Shown one piece after another: positions 24,159 to 33,380 of a DNA stretch of 53,658 nucleotides (the first letter of the stretch is position 1; every line of letters begins with the position of its first letter). The stretch covers positions 1-53,658 of the forward strand of contig JAFYNZ010000046.1 in assembly GCA_017547845.1 (NCBI GenBank), read 5' to 3'. The notes below the pieces were generated by a model. That model saw nothing but the letters and a program-made list of their open reading frames with translations, did not search any database and was not told the DNA's origin. The DNA is from Muribaculaceae bacterium (lineage in GTDB: Bacteria > Bacteroidota > Bacteroidia > Bacteroidales > Muribaculaceae). Made by a program: the position numbers and the translations under genes.

Positions 24159-27100
24159 CTATAGGTTACGAGTGTTCTTCTCAATCTTGCCCAGTCTCTC
24201 GTTTATCTCGAACAGCTCGTGAGTGTTTCTCGAGATTGTATCGAGGTGGTCGATGGCTGTGAGTGATAGGTTGCGCATCTCCTCTGTGTGCTGTCTTATC
24301 TCTGCGGTTGACATCTTCACGTGAGACATCTCGATACCATACTGCATCATCATCTCACGTATAGAGCTTGTATCCATCTGTATTGCTGTGAAGCGACCGT
24401 TAAGCTCATCTGCCGTGTCCTGGCTCATGCCCTCGAAGCCTTGTTTGGTGCTGTCCTGGGAACTGCTACTGCCACCTTCTGCAATGTCATTTAAGAACTG
24501 GCGGTCTTGCTCCATAGACGCATATATAGCTTCCTTGTCCTTCTGAAGCTCTGCAAGCTCCTCGTCTGTGAGTTTGCCATCGCTCTCCATGAACCCTGCC
24601 CACTTGGCATATAGTGCCTTGATGTCCTTATCGTATTTCTCGGTCATGAGAGACTCTGCTATCGAATCTACGAGCAACTTGTTAAAGTTGTTCGCAAAGT
24701 CTGCTGCACTCATCTCCATATCCATAAGAGCATTCTTGAACTCGTCTCGCAAGCTGTCGAAAGACACGTTGGTCATCTTCTCTCTGTAGGCTTCATCAAG
24801 TTCCTCACGCTGCTTTGCATACTCGATGTAGTCATCCATGTATTGACCAGCGTCTTTGTAGCCGTCATCTGCGAGACCCTTAATCTTTGCGTACAGGTCT
24901 GGTGCATCCATGGCAATCTGTCGCATCTGCTCACTTGTAAGATTGAAGAAGTCTGCAGCAGAAGATATGGTAGTTTCAGTGATGTCGCTCATTCGCTTCC
25001 AGTCATCCTCGCTCATGCCATCGTTAATCTTTCTATTGGTAGATTTTGTACCTCCGACACCCAGGAAGCCATTGCTCCATGCTGCACCCGAACGAGCCAT
25101 CATCTCCTGGGTATTAGCCTCGCTCTCATCGAGAAGCTCCTTCTGCCTCTCGTATAGCTTTGCAGCATCTTCCATTGTTGCCCCCTCCATTACGTCTGTA
25201 AGGTTGTCGATAGAACGCTGAAGAGCCTCGTTGCTTGCTGTCAGTAGCTCGATGTCTTTTTCGAGCTCGGGATCGCTCTCTCCATTGCCCCACCAGTCGA
25301 ACCATCCTCCAAGGGTGAAGATGGACTTGAAGATGCTCATAATGCCAGTGAATAGACTTTCTCCCAACGTGCGGAAGAAGCCATCTTTGAAGTTAAGAAT
25401 GTCGCCAATGATACCCGATATAGCACTAAACACAGCATCCAAGATACCACCCACAACTACACTCAAACCATCTTTGAAGATGTCAATGATTGCGATAATC
25501 CAGCCGATGATAGGCACCTTTTCTAAACCATCTGACACTCTCTGGAATGCTTCAGCAAATTTGCCCTTCATTTCGCCCAATGACGTAGCCAAACCTTTGA
25601 AGCCCTCGTATATGCCCGACAGGCTACCTACAGAAGCCATTTTCTGCAAGCCTTCTACCACGCCATCCATCGATGTTTTGAGAGTGTTAGCAGTATTCGA
25701 CATCGTTGATTGGGCAGCATTAGTCTCGAGCTGTATGGCTTCAACGTTCTGCGAGGCTGCTGCCTCGTTATCACGAGCAGTGTTCAAGGCACTTTCTGCA
25801 GCCTCTTGCTCTGCCTCTGTGCCATTCTCCAACGCCTCAGTGTATGCGTTCTGTGCATCTATCAGAGCCTTGTAAGAACGCTCATACTCATTCTGCGCTG
25901 TGCGTAGCTTGAGCATAGACTTTTGATACGTCTCTATATCCTTGCCCAACTTTGCGAAGCTTACCTTGTCTGTGCCACCCAGCGACTGCTCCATTTGCTG
26001 TACCGCTTCTACAAGGGCTTGCTGGCTTGCATGGTCTGAGTTCTTGAACTCATCGGTCTGCATATACGCCTTTGCATCCTCAAGAATGGGGCGTGTTACC
26101 TCGGTGAACATATTGCCGAACTCTCCGAACATGACGGTCCAGTCGATGTTCGCTTTAAGCTCTTTCGCCTCGATGCCAGCGAGCTTGCTGTCACGCTCTC
26201 GTGTTAGCGACAATCGCTCGCCCTCATTTTGAGCCTTGCGTATCTTCTCAGCATACTCTGTTGCTATGGCAAGCTTCTGTTGCTGGAATGAGCCGTAGTC
26301 CTGCAAGTAGTCTTGCATCGCCTCAAACTCAGAACGCCACATGTCTGATGTCTCGTTGCGTTGTAGCTGAAGCTGTTGCTCTCGTAGTGCGTTATACTGC
26401 TGTTCGATAGCCGTGATTTGCGACTGGTCTATGAGGTCATCAGTGAAGTTCTGCTTGACATAGTTTTTGTTGCGAGCCTTCTTCTCGTTCTCCTGGGCAT
26501 CGAAAATCGCCTTCTGTCGTTGCTTCTCCGCCTTGATAGCTGCCTCTTCCTGCTGTTCGAGGTCGTACAACTCCTTCTCGTGGTCAAGTCTCATCTGCTC
26601 ACGCTTGCGAACAGAAGCGTCACGCTCAAGGTTGATACGGTTCTGCTCCTCCTGGAAGTGTAGCTTTCGCTCCATCTCTTGTCTTTGCTTTGAGCTCTGC
26701 TCTATAGCTTTGAGTGTATCTTGCTCCGCTTTCTCGATGGATGCAATCTGCTCTGCGGTATTCACGTTACTCTTGAACTTATTCAGCTGCTCTTGCAAGC
26801 GTCGCTGCATTGCCAAGAGGATGCGCTCGTTCTCTGTTCCAGCTTCCACCGTCTCGAGAGCCTTGTTTACATTCTGGAGTAGGTCTGATGTGCCCTTGCG
26901 AGTCTTGATGGCTGTGATCATACGTTTGTCGAGCTCTCCTAATGCCTCCTGCTGCTCCGTATCGCTCGATGTTATTTGTCCTGGAACGTATGTCGTGATG
27001 TTGCCAATGTTGGAGATAGCTCCGCTTGCGTTGTACGCTGCCTCAAAGAGTTTGTCGAACGAGAGAGTTGCAAGGTCTATTGCTTCCGTCTCCTTGGTTA

Positions 27101-29372
27101 TTGTCTCTCCGCTATTCTTGTAGCTGTTAATAAGGTTATTGCGTGCGGTCACAATGCCTCCGATACTATTTGCATGTTCCTCGAGCATTCCCTTTGTATC
27201 GACATCCCAAAACTGTGTGATGGTATATTCTCCTGCTTCACTCATTACATTCATCTCACGCTTGGTCGCATAGCCCATAGCTGTCATCGCCTCTTCAATC
27301 TTTGCTTGAGACTTTTTAAGCTGAGCGTTGTATGCGTCGCCCGTTAATCCAGCAAGTTTCTCTGCCTCGCTCTCAATAATAGCTCCGAGTACCTCGGTTA
27401 GCTGGGCAGCACCTCTCTGCACTGATGTGTGGTCCCAATCATCAAAGAAACCCGAATCCTCCCACTCGGCATTTTGTAGCGACTCTTGGAGTTTTGCACG
27501 CATATTCTCACCAGCTTTATCCAACGCTTTATCGTATGATGCAATAGTATCTGCCTTCTGACGCTCCTCACCCTCCAAGCGCAGCAGTCTGATAACCTCT
27601 TCACGCATCTCGTTGAGCTGGTCGAGCTTTGAACGCTCATCATCAATCTTGATGCCGTAGTCCTCATATATTCTCGATAGTTCCTCTACAGCATCCTTGT
27701 GTACCTTGCTTGTGCGTGATGTGTTATTGATTACTGCAAGAAGTGTCTCTACGTTGCGGGTCTGATTCACGGCACTCTCTCCAAACCTCTTAACCTCCTC
27801 GGATGTCTCGCTCATGGTGTTGTTAAGCGTCATAAGCACACCGATAACAGATGTGATAGCCACGAGAGCTATACCGAATGGGTTTGTAGCCATCGCAGCC
27901 TTGAGGGAGTTGAAAGCGTTCTTTAGACCATGCGTTACAAGCGTTAGAAGCGATGTGGTAGTTGCATTAATCTTCTTTGCTGCTGTGTCTGCTTTTGTGG
28001 CGAGCGTTTGCCTTGCCTGGGCAGCAGCATTCGCATTTGTCGCAGCCGTCTCCATGTTACGCTTGAGGATGCTCGATTGGCGTGCTACGCTATTTCTCTC
28101 TGCAATAGCCGTGTTGAGATTTACCTTTGCGTTCTCGATGGCTACAGCATTGCCAGATGCTTGTGCAGCAGCGAGTTCCTGCTGAGCTTGTGTTACACGC
28201 ATCTTTGATAAGGCAACAGTCACCTGGAAGCTCTCAAATTTAGCTCTTGCCTGAGCGAGCTCCGCCTGAGCTATGCGGTCTGTTACAACGGCAGCCTCCA
28301 TTTTCGCTGCAACCTCATTACGCAATGCCTGGACCTCTGCTGCACGCTGTGCTGTCATTCTGCCCTTTAAAACAGCAGAAGCAAGGTCTGCATCCATCTC
28401 GGCAGCTTTAGAGCCTACAACGGCTTGTAACTGGGCAATCTCGAAGGTATAGCACGCATTCGTGTAGGCTGTCATAGCCATCAGTGTCGCCTTGTAGACA
28501 CCGTAGTCGGCAACAAGCGTCATAAGGGCTGTGCCTACAGCCTCGTAGTTCTCAACGAGCCAGAGAGCAGAGTCGATGGTTCCATTGATGAGACCCTCGT
28601 TGTTCTCGCCTATCTCGTTGAACATTGAATCGAAAGCATCCTCAAGGTTTGAAATCTTACCATTGATGAGCTGACTCTGCTCTCCCATGAGGTTGTAGAA
28701 CTTTCCGCCCTCGTTTGTCAAGCTTTCAATAACCTTCTGCACCTCGGGGAAGCCCACCTTGCCAGCTTCAACAAGACCCTTGACCTCGCTTTCTGCAACG
28801 TCAAATTGTTTCGCAAGCTCTGCCAACATAGGGATACCTCGACCAGTGAACTGATTGAGGTCCTGGGTATATAGGCGACCTTGTGCCATGGTCGTTCCGT
28901 AAAGGTAGATAAGGTCACCCAGGGGTATTGACAATCCCGAAGCAATGTTACCCAATCTGATAAGCGTCTCGTTGATTTTCTCTGCCTCGAGACCGTATGC
29001 AAGGAGCTGTTTCGCTCCACCAGCGACCTCCTGCAAGCCGAAAGGTGTTGTGGCTGCCGTCTCGACCATCTGGTTCATGAGAGCTTCTGCCTTCGATTTA
29101 GACTGAAGCATAACCTCCATTGTCTTCTCGAGTGCCTGGAACTCGCCTCGTATCGTAGCAATCTTTTTCGCTAACTCCTGGAGCGACCATGCTGCACCTA
29201 TTGATGCGATTGTGCGACCAATGCCCCCGAATGCGTTATCTATCTTCGAGCATTCTGCTTCGACATTGTTTCCCAACTCACTGAAAGCTTGCTGTGACCG
29301 CTTTATATCCTTGTTGAGCTGTGTGTTGTCAAGTTCTATAGAGAACCCTATTTTTCCGTTCTCGCTGTTCAT
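24159..29372 (-). CDS. Tape measure protein
   Basis: This 1,737-residue protein, the longest gene of the window, has an N-terminal TMP domain (NTQLNKDIKRSQQAF), long Ala/Gln/Glu coiled coils (about 340-450 and 840-1060), hydrophobic segments (about 495-515 and 1290-1350), and a C-terminal region with many Met and Glu. It sets tail length (about 260 nm at 1.5 A per residue, a general rule) and helps DNA cross the membrane. ATG overlaps the stop of the frameshifted chaperone (ATGA). Confidence 0.95.
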   Translation of the reverse strand: MNSENGKIGFSIELDNTQLNKDIKRSQQAFSELGNNVEAECSKIDNAFGGIGRTIASIGAAWSLQELAKKIATIRGEFQALEKTMEVMLQSKSKAEALMNQMVETAATTPFGLQEVAGGAKQLLAYGLEAEKINETLIRLGNIASGLSIPLGDLIYLYGTTMAQGRLYTQDLNQFTGRGIPMLAELAKQFDVAESEVKGLVEAGKVGFPEVQKVIESLTNEGGKFYNLMGEQSQLINGKISNLEDAFDSMFNEIGENNEGLINGTIDSALWLVENYEAVGTALMTLVADYGVYKATLMAMTAYTNACYTFEIAQLQAVVGSKAAEMDADLASAVLKGRMTAQRAAEVQALRNEVAAKMEAAVVTDRIAQAELAQARAKFESFQVTVALSKMRVTQAQQELAAAQASGNAVAIENAKVNLNTAIAERNSVARQSSILKRNMETAATNANAAAQARQTLATKADTAAKKINATTTSLLTLVTHGLKNAFNSLKAAMATNPFGIALVAITSVIGVLMTLNNTMSETSEEVKRFGESAVNQTRNVETLLAVINNTSRTSKVHKDAVEELSRIYEDYGIKIDDERSKLDQLNEMREEVIRLLRLEGEERQKADTIASYDKALDKAGENMRAKLQESLQNAEWEDSGFFDDWDHTSVQRGAAQLTEVLGAIIESEAEKLAGLTGDAYNAQLKKSQAKIEEAMTAMGYATKREMNVMSEAGEYTITQFWDVDTKGMLEEHANSIGGIVTARNNLINSYKNSGETITKETEAIDLATLSFDKLFEAAYNASGAISNIGNITTYVPGQITSSDTEQQEALGELDKRMITAIKTRKGTSDLLQNVNKALETVEAGTENERILLAMQRRLQEQLNKFKSNVNTAEQIASIEKAEQDTLKAIEQSSKQRQEMERKLHFQEEQNRINLERDASVRKREQMRLDHEKELYDLEQQEEAAIKAEKQRQKAIFDAQENEKKARNKNYVKQNFTDDLIDQSQITAIEQQYNALREQQLQLQRNETSDMWRSEFEAMQDYLQDYGSFQQQKLAIATEYAEKIRKAQNEGERLSLTRERDSKLAGIEAKELKANIDWTVMFGEFGNMFTEVTRPILEDAKAYMQTDEFKNSDHASQQALVEAVQQMEQSLGGTDKVSFAKLGKDIETYQKSMLKLRTAQNEYERSYKALIDAQNAYTEALENGTEAEQEAAESALNTARDNEAAASQNVEAIQLETNAAQSTMSNTANTLKTSMDGVVEGLQKMASVGSLSGIYEGFKGLATSLGEMKGKFAEAFQRVSDGLEKVPIIGWIIAIIDIFKDGLSVVVGGILDAVFSAISGIIGDILNFKDGFFRTLGESLFTGIMSIFKSIFTLGGWFDWWGNGESDPELEKDIELLTASNEALQRSIDNLTDVMEGATMEDAAKLYERQKELLDESEANTQEMMARSGAAWSNGFLGVGGTKSTNRKINDGMSEDDWKRMSDITETTISSAADFFNLTSEQMRQIAMDAPDLYAKIKGLADDGYKDAGQYMDDYIEYAKQREELDEAYREKMTNVSFDSLRDEFKNALMDMEMSAADFANNFNKLLVDSIAESLMTEKYDKDIKALYAKWAGFMESDGKLTDEELAELQKDKEAIYASMEQDRQFLNDIAEGGSSSSQDSTKQGFEGMSQDTADELNGRFTAIQMDTSSIREMMMQYGIEMSHVKMSTAEIRQHTEEMRNLSLTAIDHLDTISRNTHELFEINERLGKIEKNTRNL

Positions 29373-29602
29373 CGTATGAACTCCTCTTCTTCGTTAAGGT
29401 TAAAATTGTCGGGGTTGTTGGCATCGATAGAGTCATCCCAGTCATCCTTCTCATCATCGTATTGAGGTGTCGCTGCAGAGTACATTAATAGGTTCTCGTA
29501 GCTCATCTCATACAGAACGTAGTCGGGTGTCGTGTTCAGATTCTTCGCCCAGCCTATAACTACTCCCCAGATTGAGTCGCTACCACTTCCTTTGTCCTTT
29601 TT
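29369..29602 (-). CDS. -1 frameshift extension of the tail assembly chaperone
   Basis: In the -1 frame after the slip site CTAAAAAGG (29596-29604) an open frame of about 77 residues continues past the chaperone stop, rich in Asp/Glu (DDEKDDWDDSIDANN), and ends with TGA overlapping the tape-measure ATG. This matches the conserved G/GT arrangement of long-tailed phages. A Lys-tRNA on AAA at 29599-29601 can move back onto AAA. Confidence 0.8.
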   Translation of the reverse strand, partial: KKDKGSGSDSIWGVVIGWAKNLNTTPDYVLYEMSYENLLMYSAATPQYDDEKDDWDDSIDANNPDNFNLNEEEEFIR

Positions 29603-30102
29603 AGCTGATTTGCTTCGCTTAGGGAAGTGGTAAGCTCGAAAAAATCGCCAATCTGCATCATTCCAAGGCGTTTTGAGACGATATTGACCAGTGCCTCGTT
29701 GGTCACCTCGTTCAAGAGGCGTTCTGCTAAATAATCGATCTCTAACACCTTTGTTTCGATTGTTGTTCTACTGGTGACAAATCGTAACCGCTTCCATGAC
29801 CAGCGTTTCGTTTCTGTCTCATCCTGGATGGTTACATATCTACGCTCCTTGATACGCTTAGCTCCGAGTATCAATGTCGCAACAATCTTACCTATAACAG
29901 ATAAGTCCTTTGCTGTTGCAAGGACTTCATATAGGATATTCGAGGCTTTTCTATCTACCACTGGCATTGTAGATACAAGCTCCGAAATAAGTATCAATGT
30001 CGCTGGAGTAGGAGGCGTGATTGTATATTCTACGCCATCGAGAACGAATGATTCCGCTCTCTGTAGAATGGCATCTGTTACTTTCTTTTCGATGTTCTCC
30101 AT
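29560..30102 (-). CDS. Tail assembly chaperone (G-like)
   Basis: Start at 30102 gives 180 residues; a longer frame would translate the tRNA-like element and is rejected. The protein is helical and begins with a GVEYTITPPTPATL segment. It lies between tail tube and tape measure and has a slippery A5 run 14 codons before its stop. The frameshifted form would bind tape measure and tube during assembly. Confidence 0.85.
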   Translation of the reverse strand: MENIEKKVTDAILQRAESFVLDGVEYTITPPTPATLILISELVSTMPVVDRKASNILYEVLATAKDLSVIGKIVATLILGAKRIKERRYVTIQDETETKRWSWKRLRFVTSRTTIETKVLEIDYLAERLLNEVTNEALVNIVSKRLGMMQIGDFFELTTSLSEANQLKRTKEVVATQSGE

Positions 30103-30121
30103 GTTGTGTAATGTTTGATTA

Positions 30122-30195
30122 GTAGGGCAGCGAGACTCGAACTCGCACCTTTTTCGTGACCTCACGAAAATGCTCTACCCTTGAGCTATACCCTT
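30122..30195 (-). tRNA. tRNA-like element with an abnormal anticodon arm
   Basis: Minus-strand reading gives a canonical D arm (GCTC-AAGGGTA-GAGC), a canonical T arm (GCGAG-TTCGAGT-CTCGC) and a 7-bp acceptor with one A.A mismatch. The anticodon arm cannot form a 7-nt loop: it is TTTTCGTG-AGGT-CACGAAAA, 8 bp with a 4-nt loop, equal to a normal stem plus a 10-nt loop. No anticodon can be named. It could be a decayed tRNA, a decoy, or a structural signal before the chaperone gene. Confidence 0.65.
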
Positions 30196-30218
30196 GAACA
30201 ATGAGCTGTCAAGCAACG

Positions 30219-30728
30219 CTATGCTGAAGCCGTCTTTGTGAAGCGTGAGTACCAGTAGCCACAATCGCCCTTGAGAATCTCAAAGTCGATATCTGCATAG
30301 TTACCCTCCTCCTCAGACCAGCCTGGCTTGTAGGTAATAGCACACTTAGGTGCTTTGATACCCTTCGCACCTACGTTCTTTGGAGTGACCTTCAAGCTGT
30401 AGTCACCCTCGATAACGTGGGTCTTGATGTTGACATCACCGTCTGTGCCAGCCTCTGAAATGCCGAGCAATGTCTCAAGCTCTGCTGTAGGCTCGATAAC
30501 TCGTGTGCTGAACTTGAACGTACCCTCGAGTACCTCCTTAGCCACAGTCTCGCCACCAGACGCTTTTGCCTCGAGAGCATCACCCTCTGATGCCTCAAGA
30601 GAGCTCGCCTTCTCCTTGATTGTACCAAGGCTTGTCAAGGTTGCAGCCATAGTGTCGCCATCGCCAGTATTACCGATCTCGACAACGCACTTAGACCACG
30701 CCATGATTCTCTTCTCTGCTTTTGCCAT
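30219..30728 (-). CDS. Major tail tube protein
   Basis: This 169-residue protein has a Gly/Ala/Thr-rich sequence and an N-terminal VVEIGNTGDGDTMAATL segment, as in tail tube proteins with many beta strands. It lies between tail terminator and chaperone, as expected. It is separated from the chaperone gene by the tRNA-like element. Confidence 0.8.
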   Translation of the reverse strand: MAKAEKRIMAWSKCVVEIGNTGDGDTMAATLTSLGTIKEKASSLEASEGDALEAKASGGETVAKEVLEGTFKFSTRVIEPTAELETLLGISEAGTDGDVNIKTHVIEGDYSLKVTPKNVGAKGIKAPKCAITYKPGWSEEEGNYADIDFEILKGDCGYWYSRFTKTASA

Positions 30729-30740
30729 AGTCTTGATGTT

Positions 30741-31151
30741 TTAGAATGTTTTACGTCTGAAATGCAATCGCATATTGATAAAGTGTTGTTCTATACCCTC
30801 CACTGGGTAGCTGTGAGGTGTGCCATCCTTGCTGAATAGATATTCGCTATCTTCAAGTTGTGCAACTAACGTGTTAAGGTGTTTCTCCAACAGCTCAACA
30901 CGAGCAATGTCCTCGACCAGCTCTCCATCGATAGAACCTGGGATGTTGGGAACGTACAAGTGAACGAGAACAACGCCCGACTGCTCTTGCTCGTCAATTC
31001 CCGTCAGGAACTTTACGACCACATCTTCAGTCATCGCTGTCTTCGGTCTCATTCCAGCACGATAGAACGTGCCTTTGATGATTCCCTTTAATTCGCTATT
31101 CCGCATGATGCGGAACACATCCTTCTCGATTTCCTTTGCTGTCTTCTCCAT
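30741..31151 (-). CDS. Tail terminator / tail completion protein-like
   Basis: The 136 residues contain a mixed alpha/beta fold typical of tail terminator proteins, with Arg/Phe at the end. It lies between the HK97 gp10-like protein and the tube protein and its ATG touches the stop of the gene upstream (31151). It joins tail tube and neck. The call is by position. Confidence 0.65.
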   Translation of the reverse strand: MEKTAKEIEKDVFRIMRNSELKGIIKGTFYRAGMRPKTAMTEDVVVKFLTGIDEQEQSGVVLVHLYVPNIPGSIDGELVEDIARVELLEKHLNTLVAQLEDSEYLFSKDGTPHSYPVEGIEQHFINMRLHFRRKTF

Positions 31152-31600
31152 TACCTCATGTGAAATCCTAAACGTACTAATATGTTTCTTACGAGCGGTC
31201 CTGCCTTTAGCTCTGCTGATGAGAGGACATTGTAGCCTTTCGCTTCTACATATTCGGCATAGTTCATGCCTGCAGTAACGATAAGTACAATGCCCTTCTT
31301 CTTACGTTGCTTGATGCACTTTGTTAGGAATGCGTTACCCTCCGAAGTGCCAAGGTCGCCTTGTAGAACCTTGTCTATGCAATCTCTCTGAACAACCCTA
31401 CCATCCCAGATAACTGCATAACCTATGGAGCTACGGAGGTTACCAGTTTGGTCTTGATAGGTGCCAGCATCTCGGGCTTCGATGATACATCGCTCTCCCA
31501 CATAGCAGAGCGTGTTCACGATAACCCTCATTTTGGCTTCGACACTCGCCTTAATCTCATCTCCTACAACCTGGAGCGGTGTTGTCATTCTGCCGGGCAT
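31151..31600 (-). CDS. HK97 gp10-like neck protein
   Basis: Start 31600 overlaps the preceding stop (TAATG); the longer 31672 start lies within the upstream gene. The 149 residues show the gp10 signature AGMNYAEYVEAKGYNVL near 112-126 and an N-terminal helical region. It serves in head-tail joining. Confidence 0.75.
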   Translation of the reverse strand: MPGRMTTPLQVVGDEIKASVEAKMRVIVNTLCYVGERCIIEARDAGTYQDQTGNLRSSIGYAVIWDGRVVQRDCIDKVLQGDLGTSEGNAFLTKCIKQRKKKGIVLIVTAGMNYAEYVEAKGYNVLSSAELKAGPLVRNILVRLGFHMR

Positions 31601-31920
31601 TACAGAACAATTATCACACGGTCCATAGACGTAGGAGTGGGAACGCCTTGCACTGCGAACTCTCCCAAACATATACCACTGCGATACAGCCTTACTCGGT
31701 TGATATCGAGGGGGCAGTTTGCAGTCTCAACGAGCACCTCGTAAGATGCCTGGTTGAACTTGCCGTCCTCGTATCTACCTTTCGAGTTGTTCGTTACGGT
31801 TCTGATTGAGCAGGGGATGTCCTCGCTGTAAGAGGGCGTACCCGCTGCAATAGGTTCGCCATCCTCATTGAATCCACCCACTGATGGTAAGCAATACTGT
31901 AAAGTGCCGTTTGTTCTCAT
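31600..31920 (-). CDS. Head closure-like protein, 106 aa
   Basis: A small beta-barrel-like protein with conserved NCPLDINRVRLYRSG in the second half, resembling head-closure (gp16-like) proteins. It lies between the gp6-like connector and gp10-like gene, and its start is 1 bp from the gp6-like stop. Confidence 0.65.
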   Translation of the reverse strand: MRTNGTLQYCLPSVGGFNEDGEPIAAGTPSYSEDIPCSIRTVTNNSKGRYEDGKFNQASYEVLVETANCPLDINRVRLYRSGICLGEFAVQGVPTPTSMDRVIIVL

Positions 31921-31921
31921 T

Positions 31922-32251
31922 CTACCACATATTAGAGCCGTTCTCTATAACAACTAAATCATCAACATACTCAGAGGCATCAAGTCCAGCCATACCACAC
32001 CAGAATGCGATATTCTTCCTTACACTCGCCAGCTCGACAGATGCTGAAATGCCATTCTCGGAACGGCTCGTTTCAATCCATCCCTTAACGATAAGGATGG
32101 CTGCACGTACTATATCGGGGTCATTTGCCGACGGCTCGCTCTCAGCGTCCAGTCCTGCATTCTGCAGAACCAAGCGTGCAACGTCATCGTCTACATAGCA
32201 AGTGTTACAGATTAACTTGCACTGGGCCTTTAATGCTTCTAAGTTCTTCAT
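31922..32251 (-). CDS. Head-tail connector (gp6-like), 109 aa
   Basis: The helical protein opens with MKNLEALKAQCKLICNTCYVDDD and continues with a helical region and GPP-free loop, as in gp6-like adaptors. It follows major capsid. It is expected to attach to the portal and form the second ring of the neck. Confidence 0.7.
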   Translation of the reverse strand: MKNLEALKAQCKLICNTCYVDDDVARLVLQNAGLDAESEPSANDPDIVRAAILIVKGWIETSRSENGISASVELASVRKNIAFWCGMAGLDASEYVDDLVVIENGSNMW

Positions 32252-32256
32252 TGCCG

Positions 32257-33366
32257 TTAGTAATTAGTCTTGAGAGTGTAGATACCCTCCATCTCTGTGA
32301 TTACTGGCAATGCGAGTGCCTCCGCCTTGGTGAACTCACCCTGGTTAGCACCCTTGGTCTCGCCAACGTGCCACTGTGACACACGGATACGACCGTAGTT
32401 GCTGTAAGCCACATCTGCCTCGGGCTTGAGCTCGTTGTTTGCGTAGGCGTTCTTCACTGTACCCAACTTGCCGTCTGGTACGAACACGATGTTGTCGCCG
32501 TTCCATGGAGAGTAAGGTGTGAGGCTCGTGCCATTCTGAATCTTGACCTGACGCTTGATCTTCTCGAACGTAGGATAGCCGTTGCTCTCCATGTAGTCGT
32601 TGATGTCCTTGAGACCGACAATCTTTGAAGACTTGTCTGTGCCCCAAATCATCTGCTTCATCTTCTTGCTTCGGCACATGTACGAGATACGAGAAGGCGA
32701 ACAGAGAATCTTACCAAGCACAGCCTTATCCTCTGCGAGGTCAAGGATAGCCTGGATGTCCTCCATACAGTCTACCGTGTCAAGGTTCGACTCGGTCCAC
32801 TTTGTTGTAGACTGAGCGATGTTGGTCGATGGCATATTGAAGTTAATCTCGCCACGGACACCACCCTCGGGGTTGTTTGTGTTGTCGAACGTGAAGATAC
32901 CGCAGTTCGAGAGAGCACCAAGGAAGATGGTGTCAATCTTTGCCTCTACACCGTTCACTACACGCTCGACACCGCCCCACATGAGGTCGATGAGCTGCTT
33001 CTTCTTCTGCTCGTCAGAGATTGACTTGCTGTCGAGAAGCTGCAATACCTTGCGGTAGTCCTGGATAGACATAGGCAAAGTAAGAGCGTGGTTCAACACT
33101 CGCTCCTTCACGGTCTCGAGACCATAAGAACCAAGGATAGGCTCCTTTGAGTTCTCGCCGATTGTGGCAGCAGCAACTGTGAGGTTGTACTTGCCTACAA
33201 TCTCCTCGAAGTCAAGACCGATGGTAGGAGTGTCCCAGTCGAGATACTTGCGGTAAACCACATTGTCGAAGATTCGCTTGTTGAGTTCGGAAGCGACATC
33301 GATACGAGCCTGGACATGCTTTGTGAGCTCACCGAACATAGAGCTCAAATGTACTGGATTAGCCAT
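32257..33366 (-). CDS. Major capsid protein
   Basis: This 369-residue protein resembles major capsid E-type (HK97-fold) proteins of Bacteroidales phages. It has an N-arm (about 1-40), a conserved middle (VYRKYLDWDTPTIGLDFEEIV), the P-domain with LDLAEDKAVLGKILCSPSRI near 205-235, and a C-terminal SQWHVGETKG region near 335. It is located after the decoration gene. No separate protease is visible in the cluster. Confidence 0.9.
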   Translation of the reverse strand: MANPVHLSSMFGELTKHVQARIDVASELNKRIFDNVVYRKYLDWDTPTIGLDFEEIVGKYNLTVAAATIGENSKEPILGSYGLETVKERVLNHALTLPMSIQDYRKVLQLLDSKSISDEQKKKQLIDLMWGGVERVVNGVEAKIDTIFLGALSNCGIFTFDNTNNPEGGVRGEINFNMPSTNIAQSTTKWTESNLDTVDCMEDIQAILDLAEDKAVLGKILCSPSRISYMCRSKKMKQMIWGTDKSSKIVGLKDINDYMESNGYPTFEKIKRQVKIQNGTSLTPYSPWNGDNIVFVPDGKLGTVKNAYANNELKPEADVAYSNYGRIRVSQWHVGETKGANQGEFTKAEALALPVITEMEGIYTLKTNY

Positions 33367-33380
33367 AGTCTTGCCGTGAT

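Noticed and set aside
25231-27123. Long rightward frames (214 and 218 codons) inside the tape-measure gene
   Set aside because: Ser/Cys-rich antisense shadows of coiled-coil coding DNA.
30103-30165. Longer start of the tail chaperone at 30165
   Set aside because: It would translate the tRNA-like element; the ATG at 30102 has a normal context.
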